This document shows, piece by piece, positions 44,901-53,475 of a DNA stretch of 64,000 nt (positions within the stretch are counted from its first letter, which is position 1; each line of letters begins with the position of its first letter). The notes beneath the pieces are model-generated. The model saw only the letters and a program-made list of their open reading frames with translations, ran no database searches and was not told the DNA's origin. Origin of the DNA: Zunongwangia profunda SM-A87 (GTDB lineage Bacteria; Bacteroidota; Bacteroidia; Flavobacteriales; Flavobacteriaceae); NCBI RefSeq assembly GCF_000023465.1, contig NC_014041.1:698501-762500 (forward strand), read 5' to 3'. The translations under genes and the position numbers were made by a program.

Positions 44901-45045
44901 ACGCTTATTTGTTTCAGCAGAAAATCTATTTCTGATATCAGAGAGAAAAGGACTAAACCCTCAGTACAACTTACAGGGGACACCTGGAGGAAATGATTAT
45001 AATCCAAGTAGAATAGTTTCAGCTGGTGTGAACATTTCGTTTTAA
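41914..45045 (+). CDS. SusC/RagA-family TonB-dependent transporter (pair 2)
   Basis: This is a 1043-residue outer-membrane importer, the longest of the four. Signal peptide to LVVQIIYAQ, regulatory-like domain (GKILDENGLPLPGVNVIEEG, VFSYVGFV), TonB-contact LDEVLVVAYGT, plug with LIIVDGVQF and DAASTSLYGSRAANGVVLIT, then the barrel ending in VSAGVNISF. It sits inside the segment bounded by the two rnhB copies, so it may be mobile or recently gained. Its N-terminal 65 residues resemble SusC3 and SusC4 more than SusC1, while plug and barrel differ. susD2 follows by 17 nt. Ligand unknown. Confidence 0.96.
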   Translation: MKKKLRLLFTLFMVLVVQIIYAQKKTVAGKILDENGLPLPGVNVIEEGTSNGTQTDFDGDYTITVEPGATLVFSYVGFVTQKTVVGAEDVYNLTLKTDSAALDEVLVVAYGTTTKESFTGSASTIQAEQLEQRSLTSPLSAIEGNSTGVQFLSASGQPGSSPSIVIRGVGTLNGDTDPLIIVDGVQFEGALNAINQNDIKSMTVLKDAASTSLYGSRAANGVVLITTKSGKGKQDLRVNIDSQVGVINRAIPLYDNVNPQEYYELMWQSYKNSLDVDNAAAEASATIFNRLGYNPFNVPNDQIVQENGQINPNAEVIFKGLDWYGALERTGQRLFNSADVSVGGANHNVFFSVSNLKEEGYVVTSDFERTTARLKGDFVPTDWLTLGGNINMALSSSNGPSSRGSSIANPFGFAKNMGSIYPVYIVDPETGDYIRDAAGNLQYDRGEGYPDFGIQSRPTNVGRHAIEEVLLNNDKTETNNYGIRLNAGFQIVDGLKLNLLYGQDVNDYINKRYENNLVGDGQPAGRYRETRFRRIVENFNQILNYNKSVGDHSFDLTLGHESFDRTFSQVFGFKNTQTAEGIYEFDNFSTIASLDGYTSDKTLEGYFSRLNYNFKEKYYLSGSVRRDGSSVFDKDVRWGNFYSIGGAWRVNQENFMSNVHFVNNLKLRASYGEVGNDDLNDYYISQPRYSLLPNAGNPGIFWSDLGNSALTWETVESWDIAIEFDLFDYRLSGSLEYYKRNSSDLLYNVPLPISMGLNEGPANIGDMYNEGLELGLNGIIVDGNNFKWNLGLQFSTNNNKITFLPDPFVTGSKRWIEGRSIYDYFLYDYAGVDSENGDALYYAYEEDTETGENVPVINEEGEHVTLTDPTEANRTYVGATAVPDLVGSIRNQFSYKVFSLSFLFTYQLGGEILDYGYAAMMHEGSYGESLHPDALNAWKKPGDQTNVPRLENGNPNLAPSLSSRWLTDASFFSLRNVNLSYNFNNDMINDMGMSSLRLFVSAENLFLISERKGLNPQYNLQGTPGGNDYNPSRIVSAGVNISF

Positions 45046-45062
45046 ATAAAAAAACTATTACA

Positions 45063-46685
45063 ATGAAAATATTTAATAAATTCCGTTTTCCTTTAAGTTT
45101 AATTCTAGTCGCGTTGATTAGTTTTAGCTGTTCAGAAGATTTTCTAGATAACGTTCCAACAGATGCGATTTCAGCAGAAGCTGCTTTATCTAGTCCAGAA
45201 AATATGATGCTGATCTTAAACGGTTTGCATAGACAAGTTTATTCACAAGCTCAGTTACCTGGATCTTCATCAAGTAGAAGTGGTGAAAGTCATTTTATAC
45301 CTGCTTTGGATGCTATGGGAGGGAGTATAATTCACTCTTCACCAGGAAATGGTTGGATGACATCAGATTTACAGTGGTTAACCCATACAAACCCTACTTA
45401 TACTACAGTTTACAATTTTTGGTATCAGCGTTATCACTTTATAGCCAGTTCAAATTCTATAATTAACGCAATTTCTGATGGGGACTTTGCTGTAAGTCCA
45501 CAATTAAATAATATTCTAGGTCAGGCGCATGCTTATAGGGCATGGGCTTATCATAAACTTGTTACAACTTTTGCTAAAGGATATACTATTGGAAATCCTT
45601 CCACAGATTTAGGAGTGCCTATTGTTTTTTCTACTGAAGCACCCTATGAAAGTGCGCCGCGATCAACAGTAGAAGAAGTTTATGATCAGATGGAAAATGA
45701 TATCGATGAAGCTATTAGTTATCTTGAAAATGCTGGTAGTCCAGTCAATAAATCTCATATCTCGCTAAATGCTGCGTATGGTATCAAAGCAAGAATAGCA
45801 TTGTCTAAGGGGGATTGGCAAACTGCTGCAGAGTCTGCCGCACTAGCTAGAGAGGGTTTTCCTTTGTTGAATGAATCACAATGGCTATCTGGATTTAATA
45901 CATATGATTTACCTGAAGTTATATGGGGAGGAAGAGTGATAGATAGTGAAACAAATTATTATCAATCTTACTTTTATTATATATCTCCAACTTTTAACGG
46001 AAGTCAAAATAGAAGTAATCCAAAGATTATTAGTAGTGAACTTTATGATATGATCCCAGAAACAGATTTTAGAAATGAAGCGTGGCTGCCTTTGGCACCC
46101 AATACCAATCCATCTGCTTCTAATGGAGAGGGAGGAAGTTATGAATCTGATCCTAACTACGACTCTGAGGACGAGTTTTGGGATGCTTGGTCTGAAGTGA
46201 TTTCTAAATATGGTATGACTTCTGGTCATAATACTCATCCATATATGACTGTTAAGTTTTTGCAGAAAAATCCTGGGACAATCGACCCTGATGACGTTAT
46301 ATATATGAGGTCTTCAGAAATGTATCTCATAGAAATTGAGTCGCTTGCCATGATGAATGCAATTAGTGAAGCTCAAGAGTTGTTACAAGAATTTGGTGAA
46401 TCAAGAGACTCAGCTTTTGATGCATCTCAATTTGCGACACAAGAAGAATTAATAGAGCAAATAAAATTTCAGAGAAGAGTCGAGTTATGGGGAGAAGGCT
46501 TTAGTTTTCATGATCATATTAGATGGGATGAGCCTTTAGATCAAAGTAATTCTGGAGCGGCTAAAGTATTGTATCAGAATGGATTTTTTCAGGAGCGACC
46601 TTCTCAAAATGATGCTTGGATCTGGAAAATACCGCAAGCAGAAATTGATGCAAATCCTTATATTACTTCTTCAGACCAAAATTAA
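45063..46685 (+). CDS. RagB/SusD-family surface lipoprotein (pair 2)
   Basis: This is a 540-residue lipoprotein with signal ALISFSC and acidic CSEDFLDN just after the Cys. SusD segments: ILGQAHAYRAWAYHKLVTTFA, YGIKARIALSKGDW, MRSSEMYLIEIESLAMM and RRVELWGEGFSFHDHIRWDE. The C-terminus, WKIPQAEIDANPYITSSDQN, fits the family. It is longer than the others, with a loop near residues 330-380 (SNGEGGSYESDPNYDSEDEF) rich in acidic residues and Ser/Gly that could bind ligand or calcium. A strong terminator follows. Confidence 0.94.
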   Translation: MKIFNKFRFPLSLILVALISFSCSEDFLDNVPTDAISAEAALSSPENMMLILNGLHRQVYSQAQLPGSSSSRSGESHFIPALDAMGGSIIHSSPGNGWMTSDLQWLTHTNPTYTTVYNFWYQRYHFIASSNSIINAISDGDFAVSPQLNNILGQAHAYRAWAYHKLVTTFAKGYTIGNPSTDLGVPIVFSTEAPYESAPRSTVEEVYDQMENDIDEAISYLENAGSPVNKSHISLNAAYGIKARIALSKGDWQTAAESAALAREGFPLLNESQWLSGFNTYDLPEVIWGGRVIDSETNYYQSYFYYISPTFNGSQNRSNPKIISSELYDMIPETDFRNEAWLPLAPNTNPSASNGEGGSYESDPNYDSEDEFWDAWSEVISKYGMTSGHNTHPYMTVKFLQKNPGTIDPDDVIYMRSSEMYLIEIESLAMMNAISEAQELLQEFGESRDSAFDASQFATQEELIEQIKFQRRVELWGEGFSFHDHIRWDEPLDQSNSGAAKVLYQNGFFQERPSQNDAWIWKIPQAEIDANPYITSSDQN

Positions 46686-46721
46686 TTTAAAAAATCATTT
46701 AAGTATTGCAAAAATTATTAC

Positions 46722-46751
46722 AAATCCAGCGAACATCACTTCGCTGGATTT
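46722..46751 (+). terminator. Terminator of susC2-susD2
   Basis: A perfect 12-bp stem AAATCCAGCGAA/TTCGCTGGATTT with loop CATCAC, then a T-run. 36 nt after the susD2 stop. Confidence 0.9.
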
Positions 46752-47205
46752 TTTTATTCTAGTAGAAGTACTTTGTTTGCGCAAAAGAATATTCATTTTC
46801 AAGCGGGAGTCCATCTAAAAGAAGCAAAAATGATAATAATTTATAATGTACTATATTCGATATAATATCGGAGATCTAAAAAATATAGAGTTGATGAAAT
46901 ATTAAAAAGAAATTGTGTTGAAAAAAATGAATTAAAAATTAATTTACAGAGATCTATTCCAGCCAGAAATAAATATATTTTTTTAAAGTTAATCTACTTA
47001 AGATGCACCAAAATTGCTAGCTAGTATATTACGGAATAACTGCTAGGGAGATTTTCCTTTATAACCAGCGATATAAGTAAAATTTATCAGGTTTTTGTGA
47101 AGAAATAGAGTTCTATTTAATCTATTGTGATTTCAACTAATCGCCTTAGTGCTTGCGCCAAATTAGTATTAAAAAAACAGAATAGTAAAGAAGTAAAAGG
47201 CTTTT
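46752..47205. other. Gap between susD2 and rnhB, no gene seen
   Basis: About 450 nt of AT-rich sequence between converging transcripts. It holds a 13-nt palindrome CGATATAATATCG at 46858-46870 and nothing that looks coding. Confidence 0.6.
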
Positions 47206-47805
47206 TTATAATTCTAATTCCAGCTGCTCTGGTAAAAGTTTAAAACTTTTCCGGTGGTATTTTGTAATTCCGTATTTTCTGATGGCTTCCCGGTGTTCTT
47301 TTGTAGGGTAACCCTTATTCTTTTTCCAATTATACATGGGGTACTCCTCATGAATACTCTCCATATATTCATCCCGATAGGTTTTGGCTAAAATCGAAGC
47401 AGCAGCTATACTCAAATATTTATCATCACCTTTTACAATACATTCATAAGCTATATTTTTAAATGGTTTGAACCTGTTACCATCTACTATAATATGTTCG
47501 GGTTCTGGAGAAAGCTTCTCTATAGATTTATGCATCGCCAGGATAGATGAGTTTAAGATATTAATTTCATCGATAGTTTCCATGAATATGTGTGTTATGC
47601 CATAAGAAGCGCAGTCATTCTCAATAATTTTCTTTAGTAGTAACCGTTTTTGATGCGTAAGTTTCTTTGAATCCCTTAAGAACTCATTTTCAAAATGTTT
47701 AGGTAAAATTACTGCAGCGGCTGTTACAGGGCCAGCAATGCATCCACGTCCTGCTTCATCTGTTCCGCATTCATGATCACAATCTTTTAGGTTTCTTAAC
47801 AGCAT
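47206..47805 (-). CDS. rnhB: Ribonuclease HII
   Basis: RNase HII removes ribonucleotides from DNA by cutting the RNA strand of RNA-DNA hybrids. The 199-residue protein has the catalytic start [20 protein letters not shown], the second-acidic-residue region [16 protein letters not shown] and HIIVDGNRF, and the C-terminal [17 protein letters not shown] and [10 protein letters not shown]. Its ATG at 47805 is normal and the gene is complete. The last 260 nt are repeated at 41359-41634. The copy boundary means the present 3' end may have arrived with the inserted susC2-susD2 segment. It is divergent from susC3. Confidence 0.96.
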   Translation of the reverse strand: MLLRNLKDCDHECGTDEAGRGCIAGPVTAAAVILPKHFENEFLRDSKKLTHQKRLLLKKIIENDCASYGITHIFMETIDEINILNSSILAMHKSIEKLSPEPEHIIVDGNRFKPFKNIAYECIVKGDDKYLSIAAASILAKTYRDEYMESIHEEYPMYNWKKNKGYPTKEHREAIRKYGITKYHRKSFKLLPEQLELEL

Positions 47806-48046
47806 AAATTAATAGATTATGGAAAAAAGTGTTCTTTTTTTTATAATTAACTTTCCTTAAGTAAATTTACTTATAAAATGTGATATTGGTAATTAAGTCT
47901 TTTGTTTTTAGTATTAGATCAATATCAACTTACAATTAATAACAATATCTGTGTATTTTGTAAAAAAAAATAATATCTCGGCAATAGGTAAAACGTTTTA
48001 TCAATTAAAAGTGTTAATTCTCTAAGAAAAATTAATTAGAAAAATT

Positions 48047-48076
48047 TTGTTTATTAAGTTATTATTATGATTTTTG
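48047..48076 (+). promoter_or_regulatory. Promoter of susC3
   Basis: TTG (48047-48049), 19-nt spacer, GATTTTTG (48069-48076). The downstream leader has CAGGCTAATTCAAATTAAC, nearly the same as at susC4. Confidence 0.65.
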
Positions 48077-48104
48077 GCTCAGGCTAATTCAAATTAACGA
48101 AATA

Positions 48105-51071
48105 ATGAAAAAAACATTACATGGATTGCTGACACTTTTTATGGTGTTAGTAGTGCAATTAAGTTTTGCACAAGAAAAAACAATTACCGGTACTGTGGTT
48201 GATGAAGATGGACTTCCTTTACCTGGAGTAAATGTAATTGAGAAAGGTACTCGAAATGGAGTACAAACAGATTTTGATGGGGAATATTCTATATCTGTTC
48301 CGCAGAGTGCGACATTAGTTTTTAGTTATGTAGGTTTTGCTACTCAAGAAATTAAAGTTGGATCTTCTAGTACCCTTAATGCAACTATGGTTGTAGATGC
48401 TGCAGCTCTAGATGAAGTAGTTGTAGTTGGATATGGGACGAGGGATAAGACTGATGTAGTTGGTTCTGTGGCTCAGGTTTCAGGAGAAGTTTTACAAGAT
48501 AGACCGGCGGCAAATGTTATTGATGCATTGCAGGGGCAGATTCCGGGTATTCAAATATTTACGTCTTCAGGAGAGCCTAACGCTATACCATCTATTCGTC
48601 TTCGTGGTGTGGGCTCTTTAGGAGCTGGATCTACTCCTTTAATTTTATTAGACGGTTTTCAGGTGGATAGTGGGATTTTTACTCGATTAAGCCCCAATGA
48701 TATTGAGGATATAACCGTTCTTAAGGATGCATCGGAGACTGCTATATATGGTGCCCGAGCTGCAAATGGAGTTGTTGTAATTACTACAAAAACAGGGCGT
48801 AATGAGCAAGATCCTTCAATTAATGTTGGTGTGCAACATGGCTTTTCAGAGCTTGCGAATACTGACTTTTTTGAAAGTTTCATGAATACAGAGCAGTTTT
48901 CAAATTTTCGAGTAGATATTGGTCAAATATCTAGAGAAAATATGGATGCTATTTTAGCTCAAAATAATGCTGATACTGAGTGGTATAAATGGTACTATAA
49001 AGATAATGCTCCTACAACACAATTTAATGTTAGTGCTACAGGTGGAAGTAAGAAAACTAAATATTTTATTTCTGCTGGCTATTTTGAGCAAGAGGGTCTC
49101 GCCTTTAGATCTGATTTTAATAGATATACTTTAAGGAGTAATATTACAACTGATATTAACGATTGGATGAAAGCTGGTCTGAATATCGGATTTGCATATA
49201 CTACAGATCAAGACAACCCTTATGGATCTAATAGTACAAACAGAGGTCTTAGTCTTTTAGCGGCGCCTTATTTTTCTCCTATCAATCCTGAAACTGGACA
49301 AAGATACGAGGGAGTGATTCCGGGCTGGAACAGATATGACCCTGTTTATTTAGCTGAAAATAATCCTTATGATAGAAATAGATTTCAAGTGAATCCTTCG
49401 GGATATATAGAGTTAAATCCGATAAAAGGACTAACTTTAAGGACTGCTGTAGGCTTGAATGCCTTTGATCAAAGAGAAACTTTTATTAGGTTGCCTTCTT
49501 ATTTAGCTTCTTTAAATAATGGTAGGAGACAAGAGAGATTTAGAAGAGATAAGCAAATAACTGTTTCAAATACTGTTTCTTATAGTGTCACCTTGGATGA
49601 TGTACATAACTTTAGCTTGTTAGGTGGACATGAATTTCAGGATTATGATTATGGACTTTTTGGAGCAACTTCTACTGGGCAAACTGATGATCGTTTAGTT
49701 ATGCTTGGGCAAGGTCCAAGTAACAGAGATGTAGAGCAGGAAATGGAGGAATGGAGTTTAGAGTCTTATTTTGGTCGTTTGGAGTATAATTTTGATAGTA
49801 AATACTACGCGAACTTTACCGTAAGGCGAGATGGTTCCTCTCGTTTTGGTAGAGATAATAGAGAGGCAACTTTTTGGGCTGTTGGGGCTAGATGGACTGC
49901 AAAAAAAGAAGCTTTTCTTACGGATGTTGAATGGTTAGACGACTTAGTAGTGAGAGCAAATGTTGGTACTTCTGGTAACTCTGATATTGGAAACTATAAT
50001 AGCTATGCCTTAGTAGGAACTAATCAGTATCAGGGGCAAACAGGTTGGTACTTAGATACCCCTGGGAATCCGGCATTGCAATGGGAGAGTCAAAGATCTG
50101 CTTCGGTTGGTGTGGAAGTATCGTTAATAGATAGGTTGAGGCTAACAGTTGAGTACTATGATCGTTTAACAGAGGATATGCTTATTGATGTACCGTATCC
50201 ATTCACAAGTGGATTCTCTGAAGTTACAGAAAATACTGGTTCACTTAAGAATTATGGTTTTGATGTAGGTTTATCTTATGACGTTATCAAAGGTAATTCT
50301 GACTTGAATATTACTCCTTATGTTAATTTTAACTATAATCAAAACAAAGTTACAGAGCTTTTTCAAGGTAGGGACTATTGGATAATTCCTAATACTGGAG
50401 TTTCTTGGGTAGTTGGTCAGCCTGTTTCCTTTTTTTACCCTGTGTTCGCTGGGGTGAATTCAGAGAATGGTGATGCTGAGTGGTATTTACCTAATGAAGA
50501 TCCAGATCAAGTTGTTTATAATAGAGAGGATCCAAATGCGGTAACAAATCAATTTAATACTGCAAGGTTACAACAAAATACAGGAATAGATAGATATCCA
50601 CCTTTAAACGGAGGTTTTGGTTTAAATGCAGATTATAAAGGTTTTTATTTACAAACACATTTTGCTTTTAGTGTAGGTAAGTATTTGATAAATAATGATA
50701 GATACTTCTACGAGAATCCAACTCAATTTTCCGGTTTTAATCAATCTGAAAGAGTTTTGGACTACTGGCAGGAACCTGGCGACCAGACTTTATTCCCAAG
50801 GTCGAACGTGCAGTTTACACAGTTTGATTCAAGACTTATTGAGGATGCATCCTTTTTACGTATGAAAACCTTAACGGTAGGTTATAATATTCCTTCCTCA
50901 ATATTAGATTCTACGGGCTTTATGAAAGGAGCTAAGGTTTATGTAACCGGTAGGAATTTATTGACATGGACTGATTATTTAGGGCCGGATCCAGAGGTTG
51001 ATCAGAATTTAACTTTAGGAGTTAATCCTAATACAAAGCAATTTACATTTGGGATAGATCTTCAATTTTAA
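48105..51071 (+). CDS. SusC/RagA-family TonB-dependent transporter (pair 3)
   Basis: This is a 988-residue outer-membrane importer. Signal peptide ending LSFAQ, regulatory-like domain (GTVVDEDGLPLPGVNVIEKG, VFSYVGF), TonB-contact LDEVVVVGYGT, plug (IPSIRLRGVGSLGAG, LILLDGFQV, DASETAIYGARAANGVVVIT) and barrel ending FTFGIDLQF. The first 65 residues differ from SusC4 at only 7 positions, whereas plug and barrel are clearly different, so the 5' parts share a recent origin or have been converted. susD3 follows by 15 nt. No nearby enzyme hints at the ligand. Confidence 0.96.
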   Translation: MKKTLHGLLTLFMVLVVQLSFAQEKTITGTVVDEDGLPLPGVNVIEKGTRNGVQTDFDGEYSISVPQSATLVFSYVGFATQEIKVGSSSTLNATMVVDAAALDEVVVVGYGTRDKTDVVGSVAQVSGEVLQDRPAANVIDALQGQIPGIQIFTSSGEPNAIPSIRLRGVGSLGAGSTPLILLDGFQVDSGIFTRLSPNDIEDITVLKDASETAIYGARAANGVVVITTKTGRNEQDPSINVGVQHGFSELANTDFFESFMNTEQFSNFRVDIGQISRENMDAILAQNNADTEWYKWYYKDNAPTTQFNVSATGGSKKTKYFISAGYFEQEGLAFRSDFNRYTLRSNITTDINDWMKAGLNIGFAYTTDQDNPYGSNSTNRGLSLLAAPYFSPINPETGQRYEGVIPGWNRYDPVYLAENNPYDRNRFQVNPSGYIELNPIKGLTLRTAVGLNAFDQRETFIRLPSYLASLNNGRRQERFRRDKQITVSNTVSYSVTLDDVHNFSLLGGHEFQDYDYGLFGATSTGQTDDRLVMLGQGPSNRDVEQEMEEWSLESYFGRLEYNFDSKYYANFTVRRDGSSRFGRDNREATFWAVGARWTAKKEAFLTDVEWLDDLVVRANVGTSGNSDIGNYNSYALVGTNQYQGQTGWYLDTPGNPALQWESQRSASVGVEVSLIDRLRLTVEYYDRLTEDMLIDVPYPFTSGFSEVTENTGSLKNYGFDVGLSYDVIKGNSDLNITPYVNFNYNQNKVTELFQGRDYWIIPNTGVSWVVGQPVSFFYPVFAGVNSENGDAEWYLPNEDPDQVVYNREDPNAVTNQFNTARLQQNTGIDRYPPLNGGFGLNADYKGFYLQTHFAFSVGKYLINNDRYFYENPTQFSGFNQSERVLDYWQEPGDQTLFPRSNVQFTQFDSRLIEDASFLRMKTLTVGYNIPSSILDSTGFMKGAKVYVTGRNLLTWTDYLGPDPEVDQNLTLGVNPNTKQFTFGIDLQF

Positions 51072-51086
51072 AAAAAAAATAGAAAA

Positions 51087-52580
51087 ATGAAAAAACGAAA
51101 TATAAAAAAAGTAATTTTAGGATTATTTTTATCTATATCATTTATAGGTTGTGATGATCTTAAGAGGTTTCCGTATGACGCAATAGAACAATCACAATCA
51201 TTTCAAACAGTAAATGATGCGGCTACATGGAATAATGGTTTGTATGCCAGTTTTAGGGGAGTTTTATACGGGCAATATATGTTTTCTACAGATGTACAGG
51301 CAGATCAATTAAATGCTACATTGGATTATGGAAACAGAAACGGGAATCCACACAGATGGGAAGGCTTTCTTGCAGATGATTATACTGTAAGAGATGTATG
51401 GTTTGGCTATTATGCTCGTATTAGCGATTTAAATGCTGCTATAGAAGGGATGTCTACAATTGTAACGGACTCTCCTGAAGAAGAGGCGGAGCTTGAAAGA
51501 TATATTGCTGATGCTTATTTTGCGAGAGCTTTTTATTATCACAATTTGGTAGTTAGATATGCATCTGATTATGATCCTGCTAGCGCTTCGTCAGATTTAG
51601 GTGTTCCGCTAATGCTTCAGTATGATATTTCTGCGAGACCATCTAGGAGTACTGTAGAGCAAGTTTATCAACAAATTTTGGCTGATATTGATGCTGCAAG
51701 ACCTGCATTATCACAGGTTAGTGGTGAGCAAGGTGCACAAAGATTTAATGCTGATGTATTGACTGCTTTTGAAGCTAGAGTTAAATTTTATATGGAAGAT
51801 TGGGCTGGTGCTAAAGCCGCCGCAGATGAGCTGATAAATTCTGGAGATTATCCATTAATCAATAATCAAGCTGATTTTAGAGATATGTGGGTTAATGACT
51901 ATGACCAGGAGGTTATTATGCAAGTATATGTAGAGGCTCCCAATGAATTAGCTAATACAAATAGTATTTATTTAGGTTTTAGTGGCGGTACAGGTCTTTT
52001 TACTCCAGATTTTTTACCCACTCAGTGGATGGTTGATTTATATGAAGATGACGATATTCGTAAAGATGTTTATTTTCTGAATGATACTATAGTGATGAGT
52101 AGTATTACTTATACAGATTTATTTATGGTAAATAAATATCCAGGTAATCCAGATTTATGGACAGGTGCAAATACTAACTACCAGCAAGCTCCAAAAGTTT
52201 TTAGGATTGCTGAAATGTATTTAATATCTGCGGAAGCTGCATTGAGCATTTCAGAGTCTCAGGCTTTAGCTCCTTTGAATGAACTACGTCAAGCTAGAGG
52301 TTTAAGTGCTGTAGATGCGTCAGGAAGCGCTTTAGTTGATGCGGTAAGAGAAGAACGTACTCGTGAACTGGCGTTTGAAGGTTTTAGGTTAGATGATTTA
52401 CGTAGATGGGATTTAGGTTTTACTAGAAGAGATCCACAGAATACAGATCCTCTTCAACCTGGAGCGAACTATTATACTAAATCAGTTGAAGCTAGTAATC
52501 CTAAGTTTATATGGGGTGTTCCTACTAATGATATACTTATTAATCCTGGTTTAGCCGGCGAGCAAAATCCTGGATGGTAA
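51087..52580 (+). CDS. RagB/SusD-family surface lipoprotein (pair 3)
   Basis: This is a 497-residue lipoprotein. The signal ends SFIGC and is followed by acidic DD, as expected for surface export. SusD segments: YIADAYFARAFYYHNLVVRYA, LTAFEARVKFYMEDWAGAKA, RIAEMYLISAEAALSI, ELRQARGL and RELAFEGFRLDDLRRWDLGF. It ends FIWGVPTNDILINPGLAGEQ before the last residues. It is preceded by susC3 and followed 27 nt later by a terminator whose stem is nearly identical to that of pair 4. Confidence 0.95.
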   Translation: MKKRNIKKVILGLFLSISFIGCDDLKRFPYDAIEQSQSFQTVNDAATWNNGLYASFRGVLYGQYMFSTDVQADQLNATLDYGNRNGNPHRWEGFLADDYTVRDVWFGYYARISDLNAAIEGMSTIVTDSPEEEAELERYIADAYFARAFYYHNLVVRYASDYDPASASSDLGVPLMLQYDISARPSRSTVEQVYQQILADIDAARPALSQVSGEQGAQRFNADVLTAFEARVKFYMEDWAGAKAAADELINSGDYPLINNQADFRDMWVNDYDQEVIMQVYVEAPNELANTNSIYLGFSGGTGLFTPDFLPTQWMVDLYEDDDIRKDVYFLNDTIVMSSITYTDLFMVNKYPGNPDLWTGANTNYQQAPKVFRIAEMYLISAEAALSISESQALAPLNELRQARGLSAVDASGSALVDAVREERTRELAFEGFRLDDLRRWDLGFTRRDPQNTDPLQPGANYYTKSVEASNPKFIWGVPTNDILINPGLAGEQNPGW

Positions 52581-52607
52581 TATTATTCAAGAAAGTTTAA
52601 AGCTTCA

Positions 52608-52635
52608 AAAAACCACCCAATCTTGGGTGGTTTTT
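52608..52635 (+). terminator. Terminator of susC3-susD3
   Basis: A 13-bp stem AAAAACCACCCAA/TTGGGTGGTTTTT around TC. The same stem core recurs after susD4 at 57910-57934. Confidence 0.9.
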
Positions 52636-53418
52636 CTTTTTAGTAAGATATTTGCCTTAAGACTTATCCACTTCTTAAATTTTTTAGAGAAAAAAATTGT
52701 TCTTTAATTGATTACGTATTTCTTTAAAGAAAATAAATAACTACTCTGTTATGTAATATTTTATTGGTAAAGTGTAATATTATTAAATAAGTCAGGTTTA
52801 GATTTTAAGCAGACTACTATAAGACTTTTTCTAAGTAAATTGTAGAAAAATGTTTTGAGACCGAAGCGATCTTATTTAAAGGAATAGTTTTTTTAAGTTA
52901 TACCTTGGTTATTTTCATATTTATCTCGAAACGTTTTTTTGAGCAAGTTTTTCATGCAAGTAGTTTTCAGAAATCTTCCGATAATATGACAAGACTGCTC
53001 TAATAAATAGAATATTCTTTTCTTCTCAATACTAAATCTCTTAAATATTTTAAGTCAAAATTAGAGGATTTTAATAGTCATGGTATAACTGATTATTGCA
53101 ATTTGATTGTTTTCTATTTAGTAATAAACTTTATAAAAGACAGAATTATCAATATCCTTCTAATTAAAATAGATTAAAACCATGTATTTTCATCATCTTC
53201 CTGATATCAAATCTTAAATTTTGGATTCCTTTTTAAAATAAATAATCTTTGATCTTTTGATAATTTAAGATATAGACTTTTAAATTATAGTTAAAATAGG
53301 ATTTTTGTAATTGCATTTAAATGTGAATTCATTACAATAAACATGAATAATTAGTTAAAAAAGATAAGATTAAATTTTAATTATGTTAATTGAATATTAA
53401 AAATTCAATTAAATTGTT
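52636..53418. other. Long gap between susD3 and susC4, no gene seen
   Basis: This is 783 nt of very AT-rich sequence. I looked on both strands and found only ORFs of about 20 codons with no family features. It may be degenerate remnant DNA from gain or loss of a neighbour. The right end carries the susC4 promoter. Confidence 0.6.
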
Positions 53419-53448
53419 TTGTTAATTAAGTTATTATTATGATTTTTG
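53419..53448 (+). promoter_or_regulatory. Promoter of susC4
   Basis: TTG (53419-53421), 19-nt spacer, GATTTTTG (53441-53448), then a leader with CAAGGCTAATTAAAATTAAC. Between and after the boxes it is almost identical to the susC3 promoter. Confidence 0.65.
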
Positions 53449-53475
53449 ATCAAGGCTAATTAAAATTAACAAAAT

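Noticed and set aside
41653..46870. GATATAATATC palindrome found near both rnhB copies (41653 and 46859), as possible attachment sites
   Set aside because: The two lie at non-equivalent positions relative to the copies and the motif is short and AT-rich, so chance is likely.
52636..53418. Remnant gene in the susD3-susC4 gap
   Set aside because: Only ORFs of about 20 codons without recognisable domains; could not be told from chance.
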